Counted from the stretch's first letter, positions 7,770 through 16,678 are shown. The stretch: DNA of 64,000 nucleotides from Glaciihabitans sp. (GCA_025465535.1 JAODMY010000098.1:1-64000); one strand, 5' to 3'. Numbers and translations are program-made. Notes: a model not told the origin generated them from the letters alone.

Positions 7770-9176
7770 ATGACCGATCGTCGGCAGTTCGGTCTCACGC
7801 TGCTGGTCGCCGGCACGTTCTTCATGGAGATCCTCGACGGGACCATCCTGTCGACCGCGAGTCCCGCCATGGCGCGATCGTTCGGCGTCGCCTCGAACTC
7901 GATCAGCGTCGCCATCACCGCGTACCTGCTGACTCTCGCGGTTCTCATTCCGCTGAGTGGCTGGTTGACGGAGCGCTTCGGGGTGCGGCGGGTATTCCTC
8001 GTCGCGATTGCCATCTTCACAATCGCGTCCGCGGTGTGTGCCATCAGTACGTCGCTGCCCGAGCTGACGGCCATCAGGGTCGTGCAGGGCGTCGGCGGAG
8101 CGATGATGGTGCCGGTCGGCCGGCTCACGGTCTTGCGGAGCACCGGAAAAGCCGACCTCATCCGCGCGGTCGCCCTGCTCACCTGGCCGGCCCTCGTCGC
8201 CCCGATCGCGGCGCCGTTCGTCGGCGGACTCATCACCACCTACGCGAGCTGGCCGTGGATCTTCCTGATCAACGTGCCGCTCGGCGCCATCGCGTTTGTC
8301 GCGGCACTGCGTCTTGTCCCGCGGCAGGAACGCGGCGCCGTTCCCTCGCTGGACTGGCTCGGTTTCGTGCTGCTCGCGGTCGGGCTCGGCGCTCTCACCT
8401 ACCTCGGCTCGCTGCTGTCCGCACAGCGCATTGATGTCGTCGCCTCGATCGTCTCCGCTGTCGTCGGAGTCAGCGTTACGGCGGTCGCCATTCTGTACCT
8501 GCTGAGGGCGCGCCTGCCCCTTCTCGACCTTCGCAACCTCCGCATCGAGACGTTTCGGATCACGCACGCGGGGGGCTCGCTGTTTCGGCTGACCATCTCG
8601 GCCGTGCCGTTCCTGTTGCCGCTGTTCTTCCAGGATGCGCTTGGCTGGACGCCGCTCGAGGCCGGCTCGGTGGTGCTCGTGCTGTTCGTGGGCAACCTCG
8701 CGATCAAGCCGGCGACCACGCCGCTCCTGTTCCGCTTCGGGTTTCGCACCGTGCTCATCTGGTCGACCGCCGGTGCGGTCGTGAGCATGGTCCTCACCGC
8801 ACTCGTGACCGGCGTCACCCCGATTGCGATACTCGTCCTTCTGATGTTCTTCAGCGGAGTGACGAGGTCGCTCGGATTCACGGCCTACAACACGATCGCC
8901 TTCGCCGACATCCCGAGCGATCGGACGACGTCGGCCAACACGCTCGCGTCGACCGTCCAGCAGGTCGCAAGCGGTCTCGGCGTGGCAGTCGGCGCTGTCG
9001 CACTCCGCGCCGCCCAGCCGATCTCGGGACTGTGGGGAGCGAGGGATGCCGTCACCGACTTCCACGTCGCCTTCGTGATCCTCGCGGTGCTCGCACTGAT
9101 CGCGTTCGTGGAGGCGCTCCTGATTTCACGCACCGCGGGGGACAGCGTGCGACCCGCCCGGCCCGCGGCCGAGTAG
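7770..9176 (+). CDS. DHA2-family MFS drug-efflux transporter
   Basis: A 468-residue EmrB/QacA-type transporter. Helix 1 carries the family pattern MEILDGTILSTASPAM (the D-x-T-I-V/L-N-type motif C equivalent). GWLTERFGVRRVF is the loop 2-3 motif and RVVQGVGGAMM the helix-4 motif. It is probably a proton antiporter for hydrophobic compounds. The leaderless start is supported by TAATAT 6 nt upstream. No dedicated regulator adjoins it. Confidence 0.9.
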   Translation: MTDRRQFGLTLLVAGTFFMEILDGTILSTASPAMARSFGVASNSISVAITAYLLTLAVLIPLSGWLTERFGVRRVFLVAIAIFTIASAVCAISTSLPELTAIRVVQGVGGAMMVPVGRLTVLRSTGKADLIRAVALLTWPALVAPIAAPFVGGLITTYASWPWIFLINVPLGAIAFVAALRLVPRQERGAVPSLDWLGFVLLAVGLGALTYLGSLLSAQRIDVVASIVSAVVGVSVTAVAILYLLRARLPLLDLRNLRIETFRITHAGGSLFRLTISAVPFLLPLFFQDALGWTPLEAGSVVLVLFVGNLAIKPATTPLLFRFGFRTVLIWSTAGAVVSMVLTALVTGVTPIAILVLLMFFSGVTRSLGFTAYNTIAFADIPSDRTTSANTLASTVQQVASGLGVAVGAVALRAAQPISGLWGARDAVTDFHVAFVILAVLALIAFVEALLISRTAGDSVRPARPAAE

Positions 9177-9183
9177 GCGCGCT

Positions 9184-9735
9184 CTAGAACTTGCGCTGGA
9201 ACGGCAGGGGCGCCCGCATCCTGAGCAGCAGGATGAGCGGAACGAGAACGTACGCCCCGTTGTAGAGCAGGAACATTCCGGGATTGGGTGTGCGGTCGGC
9301 GGCCGGTCCGAAGAACTCGTCGCCGAAAATCGGGATGGCCGTCAGGCTGATGATCATCGTCGCGTAGATGACCGCGAAGATCTGGATGCGGTTCCAGCCC
9401 TTCGCGAGCGAGATGATCAGGATCACGTAGAACGGCAGGTAGAGGAACGCCGAGGTTCCCGAGATGAAGCGAAGCCACACCTGCTCACTCTGGTACAGCG
9501 GGTCGTAGTTCGATGCGTAGGTGTAATTCCACTGCGCGAGCAAATTGGTCGAGTGTGCGACCTGCGGGATGCCGAGACCTTCGACCGAGTCGCTGATGAT
9601 GCACGTGATGATGAACACGCTGAACACCACGATGAAGAAGATGTCGACCGGTCGTTTGCGTAGCGGAAGGTTCGTCGATTCGGCTGCGGTTATTGCTCGG
9701 GCCGATGTCGAGTTGCTCTTTGCGCTAGGGACCAC
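9184..9735 (-). CDS. EXPERA-like (TMEM97/EBP-type) membrane protein
   Basis: A 183-residue protein with four membrane helices (about residues 28-50, 95-115, 120-142, 157-173). The pattern RPVDIFFIVVF...DSVEG, then YLPFYVILIISL and YATMIISL, with acidic and aromatic residues inside helices, resembles the EXPERA fold of sterol isomerase/TMEM97 relatives. The GTG start at 9735 has a leaderless promoter: minus-strand TAAAGT (9742-9747) with 6 nt between. The function in bacteria is unknown. The family match is moderately sure. Confidence 0.6.
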   Translation of the reverse strand: MVPSAKSNSTSARAITAAESTNLPLRKRPVDIFFIVVFSVFIITCIISDSVEGLGIPQVAHSTNLLAQWNYTYASNYDPLYQSEQVWLRFISGTSAFLYLPFYVILIISLAKGWNRIQIFAVIYATMIISLTAIPIFGDEFFGPAADRTPNPGMFLLYNGAYVLVPLILLLRMRAPLPFQRKF

Positions 9736-9771
9736 GCGATTACTTTAGCCACGCGACGAGCTCGCCGCACG

Positions 9772-10581
9772 TCAGCGCTTGTGCGCGACGATTTCGAGCA
9801 CCGCGTCGTGTAGCACGCCGTTGGTCGCGAGCGCCGATTCGTGCCAGGGACCCTCGTCGCCGTCGACGGACGTGAAGCGCCCGCCCGCCTCCTCGATGAT
9901 CGGGATGAGGGCGGCCATGTCCCACGGTTTAAGGTCGAATTCGCCGGCGATGTCGATCGCGCCCTCGGCCAGCAGCATGTAGGCCCAGAGCTCGCCGACC
10001 GCGCGTGAGCGCCAGGTTGCGCGGGTGAGTGCGATGAGCTCGTCGAGTCGCCCCGCTTCATCCCAGCCCGGAAGGTTGTTGTAGTTGATGGATGCGTCAG
10101 CCAGGTTGGCGATGCCGCTCACGGCGAGCTTGACGGCAGCCTCGCCATTTGCGCCAGCGCCCGTGGTCTCGGTCCAGGCGCCGTGGCCCTTCGCGGCCCA
10201 CCAGCGCTTGCCGAGGGCGGGGGCGCTGACCACGCCGACGATCGGCACGCCATCGATCACAAGCGAGAGGAGTGTTCCCCAGATGGGAACGCCGCGGAGG
10301 AAGTTGGCTGTGCCATCGATCGGGTCGATGATCCACTGGCGTCCCGGTGTGCGCTCGCCGCCGTACTCCTCGCCGAGGACGGTGTCGTGCGGTCGCGACG
10401 CCTCGATTCGTTCCCGGATGAGGCGCTCGACGGCCTGGTCGGCATCCGTCACTGGCGTGCGATCGGGCTTCGTCGTCACGACGAGATCGAGCGCCCGATA
10501 GCGATCGAGCGAGATGAGGTCGGCATCGGCGGCGATCGCGAGGGCGACACTCAGGTCGTCTGCTGGGGTGAATTCTGGCAC
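9772..10581 (-). CDS. hisN: Histidinol-phosphatase (inositol-monophosphatase fold)
   Basis: A 269-residue Mg-dependent phosphatase. Metal-binding motifs are GEEYGG near residue 70 and IDPIDGTANF near 85-94, with the C-terminal metal site EFDLKPWDMAAL near 215. This subfamily in actinobacteria dephosphorylates histidinol-phosphate in histidine synthesis; inositol-1-phosphatase activity cannot be excluded. The GTG start is supported by minus-strand TAGGGT (10588-10593), 6 nt upstream. Confidence 0.85.
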   Translation of the reverse strand: MPEFTPADDLSVALAIAADADLISLDRYRALDLVVTTKPDRTPVTDADQAVERLIRERIEASRPHDTVLGEEYGGERTPGRQWIIDPIDGTANFLRGVPIWGTLLSLVIDGVPIVGVVSAPALGKRWWAAKGHGAWTETTGAGANGEAAVKLAVSGIANLADASINYNNLPGWDEAGRLDELIALTRATWRSRAVGELWAYMLLAEGAIDIAGEFDLKPWDMAALIPIIEEAGGRFTSVDGDEGPWHESALATNGVLHDAVLEIVAHKR

Positions 10582-10684
10582 GTCACAACCCTACCGATCG
10601 GCGGTTAACGCAGGGTGTCCAGCGTGCTTCCGTCGTCGGAGCCGCCGTCGCCCGGCCGCCGGTCAGCTGACGGCAGCGGGGCGG

Positions 10685-11425
10685 CTAGCGCTCGCTGAGC
10701 GTTTGCAGGACCGGGTAGTCGCTGTAATGCAGGGTGATGGCCTCGGTGACCGCGGCCATGTCTTTGTTGTGCACGGCGTCGGCAATCTTGAGGTGGACCG
10801 AAAGCGAATATGCGGCGCTCTCGTTCGTCTCTTTCGCGTGCGGGATCCACTGGTCGGTTGGATGGCTCTTGGTGAGGGTCGTGGTCAGTTCGAGCAGCGC
10901 GGGCGAATGTGCTGCGCTCGCGATGCTGAGGTGGAAGACCAGCGTCGCGGCGAGGTAACCGGTGAAGTCACCCTCTTCGAGGCGAGACTGCATGTCGAGG
11001 ACTGAAGCATCGATTCTGAGCAGGTCTGCCGGCGTGGCTCGATTGATGGCGAGACAGGCACAGGCGATTTCGAGGCCTTGCCGCACCTCAAGCCCATCGG
11101 CCTCGCTAAGCCCCGCCACGACGGATGCCGCCTCAAGGGACCTCGACATCGACTTGTTGATGCGAACGAAGCTTCCCTCGCTCAGCCGCGTGTCGATGTG
11201 CCCGGAAAGGTGCAGCGAGCGCAGGGCTTCGCGCACCACGCCTCGACTGACGCCGAATTCGATGGCGAAGCTGCGCTCGGAGGGAAGTTTGTCTCCGATT
11301 TGCCATTCTCCGCGTGCGAGCCTCTCGAGAATGAGCTCGACGATTCGATCAGATTTGCTGCCGGTGTCCCGCACGCCCACTCCAGGCAGGGCCGGAGCTG
11401 ATGTCCCGTATTCCCGATCCGACAC
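10685..11425 (-). CDS. FadR-type GntR-family regulator (FCD domain)
   Basis: A 246-residue regulator. The winged helix at about residues 20-88 carries the GntR signature (GDKLPSERSFAIEFGVSRGVVREALRSL), and an all-helical FCD ligand domain follows (LEVRQGLEIACACLA, then HLSIASAAHSP with a metal-type histidine). The GTG at 11425 is chosen because GGGGAGAG lies upstream; the longer frame to 11566 has no such site. It is divergent from the ABC-hydrolase-amidase operon and has a 13-bp palindrome 22 bases upstream of its own start. It therefore probably represses itself and the operon, with a carboxylic acid as inducer (typical of FCD domains). Confidence 0.88.
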   Translation of the reverse strand: MSDREYGTSAPALPGVGVRDTGSKSDRIVELILERLARGEWQIGDKLPSERSFAIEFGVSRGVVREALRSLHLSGHIDTRLSEGSFVRINKSMSRSLEAASVVAGLSEADGLEVRQGLEIACACLAINRATPADLLRIDASVLDMQSRLEEGDFTGYLAATLVFHLSIASAAHSPALLELTTTLTKSHPTDQWIPHAKETNESAAYSLSVHLKIADAVHNKDMAAVTEAITLHYSDYPVLQTLSER

Positions 11426-11446
11426 TTTGTACTCTCCCCAATCCAG

Positions 11447-11459
11447 CTGGTAGGACCAG
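11447..11459. promoter_or_regulatory. FadR-type operator, regulator side
   Basis: CTGGTAGGACCAG is a perfect palindrome around AGG and fits the T-GT-N3-AC-A operator class of FadR-type GntR proteins. It lies 22 bp upstream of the regulator start, suiting autorepression. Confidence 0.65.
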
Positions 11460-11624
11460 CCTGACCAAGTCAAGCATAGCCATTTGCTCGCCTCAATTTC
11501 AACCGGAGCACCGCGACACACCGGTGATTGAGCCCGAAATTGGGCGGCCAAGGCGTCCGGCATCAATTCACACGATCGAAACAGTTCAGAAACTTAAGTG
11601 TCCAAAAATCCGCTTACGCTTTAG

Positions 11625-11656
11625 CATGGTAGGACCGGATGAACCGGTAGTACTGG
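11625..11656. promoter_or_regulatory. Two FadR-type operators, operon side
   Basis: ATGGTAGGACCGG (11625-11637) and CCGGTAGTACTGG (11644-11656) match the regulator-side operator in the GGTAG-AC core. They lie just downstream of the likely -10 element, where a bound repressor would block transcription. Confidence 0.6.
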
Positions 11657-11671
11657 ATCGGTGAGGGAGCC

Positions 11672-12688
11672 ATGGAATCTGCATCAGCAACTGCGACAAC
11701 GGTCGCAACTGCAACAGCGACACCGACAGCGCCGAGAGAATCGGCTATCCAGCACGTGCTTCGCCACTACGGGGTGGTGATCGTCTGGATCGTTCTCATC
11801 GTTTTCTTCTCCATCATCGAGCCGGGCACGTTCTTCACCGCATCCAACTTCTCGGCGATGTTCAGTACCCAGTCCTCGCTTCTAATCCTCGCGTTGTCGC
11901 TCGTCGTCACACTCAGCGTTGGGGAGATGGACCTTTCGGTCGCCTCGGTGCTCGGGCTTACCGCGACGGTGACGGCCGTGCTCAACACGCAGGGTGGCTG
12001 GCCACTACCGCTCGCGGTTCTCGTCGGACTCGCCTGTGGCCCGATCATCGGTCTCATCAACGCGTTCTTTGCCGTGGTTCTCGAGATCAACGCCCTGATC
12101 GTCACCCTCGGCACGGGAACACTGGTGCTCGGCATCTCAGAGTTCATTAGCAACTCTTCCGCCATCGGAGGCGTCGATCCCCACCTCACGACCGTGGTCC
12201 TGTTCCGATTCCTCGGCATGCCGATGAGCTTCTGGATCGCGATCGTCTTCGTGGCCGTGGTTTGGTACATCCAGCAGTTCACGACCCTTGGGCGCTCGAT
12301 GCTCTTCACCGGACAGAACCACACGGTTGCCCGGCTGGCGGGAATTCGAGTCAACTCGGTACGAGTCGGCGCCTACGCCTTCGGTGGCCTCATCGCGGCG
12401 GTGGCCGGCGAGATCGTGCTTGGGACATCCGGCGGCATCGAAGCGTCGTCCACCCAGACCCTTCTGCTGCCGGCGTTCGCCGCGGCCTTTCTCGGGGCGG
12501 CCGTCATCCAACCCGGACGCTTCAACGCCTGGGGAGCGGCCGTTGCCGTGTTCTTCCTCATTACGGGAATCACCGGACTCCAGCTGCTGGGGCTCGCGGC
12601 GTGGATCCAGGACGCGTTCTATGGCGCGGCGCTTGTCGGCGCGGTCACCGCGTCTCGCCTGATGGCCCGCTCGCAACGCGAGCGATAA
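11672..12688 (+). CDS. ABC transporter permease, ribose/RbsC type (CUT2)
   Basis: A 338-residue inner-membrane permease with about nine to ten helices. The segment LSLVVTLSVGEMDLSVASVLGL is the CUT2 permease signature (normally GGIDLSVG), and GRSMLFTGQNHTVARLAGIRV is the cytoplasmic coupling loop. It forms the channel for the substrate bound by the lipoprotein encoded next, driven by the double ATPase gene at 14021. First gene of the operon. Confidence 0.9.
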   Translation: MESASATATTVATATATPTAPRESAIQHVLRHYGVVIVWIVLIVFFSIIEPGTFFTASNFSAMFSTQSSLLILALSLVVTLSVGEMDLSVASVLGLTATVTAVLNTQGGWPLPLAVLVGLACGPIIGLINAFFAVVLEINALIVTLGTGTLVLGISEFISNSSAIGGVDPHLTTVVLFRFLGMPMSFWIAIVFVAVVWYIQQFTTLGRSMLFTGQNHTVARLAGIRVNSVRVGAYAFGGLIAAVAGEIVLGTSGGIEASSTQTLLLPAFAAAFLGAAVIQPGRFNAWGAAVAVFFLITGITGLQLLGLAAWIQDAFYGAALVGAVTASRLMARSQRER

Positions 12689-12702
12689 CAACCAATGATC
12701 CG

Positions 12703-12720
12703 GAGCACGCGCTCGTGCTC
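12703..12720 (+). promoter_or_regulatory. Intra-operon hairpin between permease and binding-protein genes
   Basis: GAGCACG (12703-12709), a CGCT loop, and CGTGCTC (12714-12720). A hairpin here could stabilise the binding-protein mRNA or partly terminate; both are common in ABC operons. Confidence 0.45.
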
Positions 12721-12794
12721 GCTCTTTCCGCGTAGACCGGACCTGGACCTCCAGGAAGTCGACAAACCAACAGTGATCTGAAAGGGAGAAACAC

Positions 12795-13964
12795 ATGCAC
12801 AACGCAATTCGCCCCAAACCCAGAGTCCTCGGTGTGCTCGCTCTCGCAGCGAGCGCGCTGATCCTGACCGCGTGCAGCGCGACAACGGCGGGTTCGTCCG
12901 TGAGCAGCACGAAGACCGCAACGTCGGCCGCGGACATCACCTACGCGAAGGCGAGGATCGCGCAGTACAGCAAGCTGCCCATGACCGTACCCGCCGGTAA
13001 GGCATTCGACGCCAGCGTCGCCAAGGGCAAGACCGTCTGGTATATCCCACTGGTTGCCACGGTTGCGCCGATCCAGGCGATCGCGACGAATCTGAAGCGC
13101 GCACTGGCAACCGAGGGCGTGAAGATGCAGGAGTGTGACGGCAAAGGCAGCGTCGTCGGCTGGAATGGCTGCATTCAGCAGGCCGTGGCCCAGAAGCCGG
13201 GAGCGATCGTGCTCGAGTCGATCAATCCCACCCTGGTGAGCGCGAGTATTGCCAGCGCGAAGGCCGCGGGAATCCCCGTGCTGATCGACACTGCGACCGA
13301 CTCGACGTCGCCCTGGTACTCGAACGCGAGTGCCCAGGTCAGCTACGACTACACCCTCGGATCCCAGCTCGTCGCCGACTGGATCATCGCGGACTCGAAG
13401 GGCAAGGCGAACGTGCTTGTCATCGACACGAACGACCTCTCGCTGAAGACAGCAGTGACCAAGAATGGCTACCAGGCCGAGTTCGCGAAGCACTGCTCCG
13501 GATGCACGGTGACGGTCGACTCCGTCACCTCGAGTGCGGACTGGGGAACCATGGTTACGCCGCTGGTCACCTCCGCTCTCACGAAGAACCCGGCGATCAA
13601 CTACGTGGTGGCCGAATACGACCCGGAGGTCCCCGGCACCATCACGGCGCTGGCCCAACTCGGAAAACAGGGTTCCGTCAAGGTGGCCGCGTTCAACGCG
13701 AGCCTCGAGCAGATGCAGGACCTTGCCCAGAAGAACTACGTGTCGGTTGAGGTGGGAAGCGATCAGAACTCTCTCGGTTGGGCCGAGGCCGACCAGGTCC
13801 TGCGAGTTCTCGCGGGCAAGCCGCCCGTACAGCGGGAGGCAACCGGAACGCGAGTCTTCACGTCGTCGAATATCGGGTCGGTGAGCCTGAACACCGGCAA
13901 GTTCTACTCCGGAGCGTGGTACGGCAACAGCTTTGAAGCGGCCTACAAGCAGCTTTGGGGCTGA
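12795..13964 (+). CDS. ABC transporter substrate-binding lipoprotein (periplasmic-binding type 1)
   Basis: A 389-residue exported lipoprotein. Signal: basic N-terminus, hydrophobic stretch, lipobox LTAC with the cysteine near residue 27. The mature part has the sugar-binding-type fold of CUT2 systems (VWYIPLVATVAPIQAIATNLKRAL, then KPGAIVLESINPTLVSASIASAKAAGIPVLIDT, and a C-terminal SVEVGSDQNSLGWAEADQVLRVL). AAAGGGAG precedes the ATG. It delivers substrate to the adjoining permease. The ligand is unknown; the operon enzymes suggest an ester, lactone or amide rather than a plain sugar. Confidence 0.9.
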   Translation: MHNAIRPKPRVLGVLALAASALILTACSATTAGSSVSSTKTATSAADITYAKARIAQYSKLPMTVPAGKAFDASVAKGKTVWYIPLVATVAPIQAIATNLKRALATEGVKMQECDGKGSVVGWNGCIQQAVAQKPGAIVLESINPTLVSASIASAKAAGIPVLIDTATDSTSPWYSNASAQVSYDYTLGSQLVADWIIADSKGKANVLVIDTNDLSLKTAVTKNGYQAEFAKHCSGCTVTVDSVTSSADWGTMVTPLVTSALTKNPAINYVVAEYDPEVPGTITALAQLGKQGSVKVAAFNASLEQMQDLAQKNYVSVEVGSDQNSLGWAEADQVLRVLAGKPPVQREATGTRVFTSSNIGSVSLNTGKFYSGAWYGNSFEAAYKQLWG

Positions 13965-14020
13965 GCGACGGCCATCGCGTAACGCTCGTAGCCGTCGAAG
14001 AAGTTAGGGAAGGGGACATC

Positions 14021-15571
14021 ATGACCGACCAGGGACATGCGGCGCTCACAATCCGCGGAGTTTCGAAGACCTTTAGCGGGAACACGGTGCTGTCCGACTG
14101 TGCGATCGAGGTCAGCTCCGGTGAGATTCACGGATTGCTCGGCCAGAACGGTTCGGGCAAGTCGACGCTGGTCAAGATCCTGAGCGGGTTTCAGGCACCG
14201 GATGCCGGAGGCGAGCTCCTGCTCAGCGGCGTGTCGGTCCCCTTCCCCGTCTCGGCTTCCGTGGTCAAGGATCACGGTCTGGCGTTCGTCCACCAGGACC
14301 TCGCACTGGTGGACGAACTCAGCGTCCTCGACAACCTGTTTGTCGGGCACTACGAGGCGAAGTTCGGACAGCCGATCCCGAGGCGTCGACTGCTCGAGAA
14401 AGCGCGGGCGGCGCTCGCCGAGTTCGGGATGGTCGTCGACCCGGAGAAACCGGTGTCCCGGCTAACCTCGGGGGACAAGGCGTGTCTCGCGATCGTTCGT
14501 GCCTTTCTCGACGTCGAGGGTCACGAGACCCCGACCCTCGTGCTGGACGAGCCGACCGCGCGCCTGGACCGGGCCGAGGTCGGTCGACTCTTCGCTGCGA
14601 TGCGCGCGGCGGCTGCGCGTGGCGCCGGGATCCTCTTCATCAGCCATCGGCTCGAAGAGATCCTCACCATCACCGACCGCGTGACGGCGCTCCGCGGCGG
14701 AGTGGTGACGGGCCGTGCGGCGACCGCGGACTGCGACGAAGGATCCCTCATCGAGTTGATCCTCGGAGAGCGGCTGGCCTCCGTTTATCCTCCGTCGGAT
14801 GTCGAGCCCGGCGGAGTGGTCCTTTCGGTTAGGGGCCTGCACGGCACAAGTGTTCGAGGTCTCGACTTCGACATCCGTGGTGGTGAGATCGTCGGGTTGA
14901 CCGGTCTTCCGGGCTCGGGAGCCGAGTCGGTGCCCTACCTGCTGATGGGGGAGGAGAAGGGCACGGCAGCGTCAGCTGAGATCGAGGGCGTCCCGTTCGA
15001 TGTTTCCACGTTGTCGGTGAAGAAACGCATAGAGCTCGGGATGGCTCTCGTGCCCGGCGATCGTGCGCAGCAGGGCGCGGCCCTCGGGTTGACGGTGTCT
15101 GAGAATGTGTCGCTCCTGCGGCTCCGCGACTTTAGCCGGTTCAAGTTCATCAGCCCCCGGCGCCAAGCCCAGTCCGTGGTGCAGATGCTGGAAAAGTACG
15201 ATGTCCGACCGCGGCGGCCCAACGCCGTGATGGGCGTGCTGAGCGGTGGCAACCAGCAGAAGGCCGTCATGGCCAAGTGGCTCGCCACGAACCCCAGACT
15301 GGTCATCCTGCACGAGCCGACGCAGGGTGTGGATGTCGGCGCGCGTCGCTTGATCTTCTCGATCATTGCCGATCTCAGCCGAGCCGGAGCAGCCGTCCTG
15401 CTGGTATCGGTCGAGCACGAAGACCTCGCGAGACTCGCCCACCGCGTTCTGGTCTTGCGCGATGGGCAGGTGGGCGCCGAAATCTCGGGCTCCGACCTGT
15501 CGAAAGAAAAAATCACAGAGGAATCCCTCATCTCTGTGCGGGACCCAGCCACTGAGCCGTCCCGCGTTTAG
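14021..15571 (+). CDS. ABC transporter double ATP-binding protein, RbsA type
   Basis: A 516-residue tandem ATPase. The first half has an intact Walker A (GQNGSGKST near 38) and Walker B (PTLVLDEPTARLD) but an unusual signature LTSGDKACLAIV in place of LSxGQ. The second half has the degenerate Walker A usual in this family (GLPGSGAES) and an orthodox LSGGNQQKAVMAKWL signature. The ATG at 14021 follows GGGAAGGGGAC; the open frame upstream overlaps the binding-protein gene and is not used. It powers the permease-binding protein pair. Confidence 0.9.
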   Translation: MTDQGHAALTIRGVSKTFSGNTVLSDCAIEVSSGEIHGLLGQNGSGKSTLVKILSGFQAPDAGGELLLSGVSVPFPVSASVVKDHGLAFVHQDLALVDELSVLDNLFVGHYEAKFGQPIPRRRLLEKARAALAEFGMVVDPEKPVSRLTSGDKACLAIVRAFLDVEGHETPTLVLDEPTARLDRAEVGRLFAAMRAAAARGAGILFISHRLEEILTITDRVTALRGGVVTGRAATADCDEGSLIELILGERLASVYPPSDVEPGGVVLSVRGLHGTSVRGLDFDIRGGEIVGLTGLPGSGAESVPYLLMGEEKGTAASAEIEGVPFDVSTLSVKKRIELGMALVPGDRAQQGAALGLTVSENVSLLRLRDFSRFKFISPRRQAQSVVQMLEKYDVRPRRPNAVMGVLSGGNQQKAVMAKWLATNPRLVILHEPTQGVDVGARRLIFSIIADLSRAGAAVLLVSVEHEDLARLAHRVLVLRDGQVGAEISGSDLSKEKITEESLISVRDPATEPSRV

Positions 15572-15595
15572 CCCGAACTCGAATCGAAGGAAACT

Positions 15596-16678
15596 ATGTC
15601 CAAGACTGTGACGACTATCACGGGTCTCATCGACCCGGATGATCTCGGGCGGACGCTGATGCACGAGCATGTCTTCGTGGACCTGACCTGCAACTTCGTG
15701 ATGCCGGCCGGCGTAGTCTCGAGGCGCTACGCGCACAAGCCGGTCGATCTCGAGATGCTTCACCTGCTGAAGCGGCGGCCATTCAGCGTCTCGCTCGATA
15801 ACCTCATCCTCGACGACGAACAGCTGGCCATCGAAGAACTTCGCTACTTCATGGCGGCGGGCGGTCGCACGATCGTGGACTGCACGGTACCCGGGATAGG
15901 GCGCGACCCCGAGCCGTTGCGGCGGGTGTCGCTCGCGACGGGAGCGCAGGTCGTCCTCGGCACCGGGTTTTACGTGGAGATGGCGCATCCGGACTGGCTG
16001 GAGAACGCCGGGGTTGACGAGCTTACCGAGACGTTCGTGCGGGAGATCCGCGTGGGCATCGACGGCACAGACATGCGCGCCGGGATCATCGGCGAGATCG
16101 GCATCAGCGGAGTTCCGAAGTCGTCGACCGACTACGCACGAACGGGCTACATCACGCCGACGGAGGAGAAGGTGCTGCGCGCAGCCGGGGCCGCCTCCGC
16201 GGAGACGGGTGCCGCGGTGACCCTCCACTTGGATGTTCGTGGCGAATCGGGGGAGGCCGTGATCGACATCCTGGAATCCGAGGGCGCGAGGCCCGAACGA
16301 ATCGTCGCGGGGCACCTGGACGCCGTCCCGAACCTCGACTATCACCGTCGTCTCGCCGACCGCGGGGTGTACGTCGAATACGATGCGTTCGGCCGCGAGT
16401 ACTACGCGGAGGAGTTGGGCAAAACGTTCGGCTCCGACGAGCGCCGCGCTTCGCTGATGAAGGCGCTGATCGACGACGGCTACGTCAACCAGCTGATCAT
16501 CTCGTCGGATATCTGCATGAAGATGGACCTTCGCGCGTTCGGTGGATCGGGTTACGACCACATCTTCACCGATTGCCCGCCGCTCTTCGAGTCGGTGGGG
16601 ATCGCCGCATCCGACATCACGACAATCCTCGAAGCCAACCCACGATCGGTTCTTGCGTTTGAGGCGGTGGCATCGTGA
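15596..16678 (+). CDS. Phosphotriesterase-family metal-dependent hydrolase
   Basis: A 360-residue amidohydrolase-fold enzyme. Metal ligands visible in order: HEH (LMHEHVF, near 21-25), a glutamate in GIIGEIGISG near 166 where many members have a carboxylated lysine, histidines in VTLHLDV and IVAGHLDAV, and the aspartate of SSDIC. The family hydrolyses lactones, esters or phosphotriesters; the physiological substrate here is unknown. AAGGAA precedes the ATG. Its stop overlaps the next gene by 4 bp, so the two are translationally coupled. Confidence 0.88.
   Translation: MSKTVTTITGLIDPDDLGRTLMHEHVFVDLTCNFVMPAGVVSRRYAHKPVDLEMLHLLKRRPFSVSLDNLILDDEQLAIEELRYFMAAGGRTIVDCTVPGIGRDPEPLRRVSLATGAQVVLGTGFYVEMAHPDWLENAGVDELTETFVREIRVGIDGTDMRAGIIGEIGISGVPKSSTDYARTGYITPTEEKVLRAAGAASAETGAAVTLHLDVRGESGEAVIDILESEGARPERIVAGHLDAVPNLDYHRRLADRGVYVEYDAFGREYYAEELGKTFGSDERRASLMKALIDDGYVNQLIISSDICMKMDLRAFGGSGYDHIFTDCPPLFESVGIAASDITTILEANPRSVLAFEAVAS

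Larger units (their letters stand above)
11426..11671. promoter_or_regulatory. Divergent control region of the regulator and catabolic operon
   Basis: A 246-bp gap without a gene. It holds three copies of a GGTAG-centred operator (11447-11459, 11625-11637, 11644-11656). A possible operon promoter has TTAAGT near 11594 and TACGCT at 11615-11620, followed by two operators and the GAGGGAG ribosome site before the ATG at 11672. Confidence 0.6.

Noticed and set aside
7179-9065. A 628-codon minus-strand frame across the DHA2 pump and gluconokinase
   Set aside because: It is antisense to the pump and out of frame with gntK; extreme Arg/Asp/Glu/Gly content marks it as a shadow.
14972-16561. A 529-codon minus-strand frame across the ABC ATPase and hydrolase genes
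   Set aside because: Both covered genes have clear catalytic motifs; the antisense frame has none.
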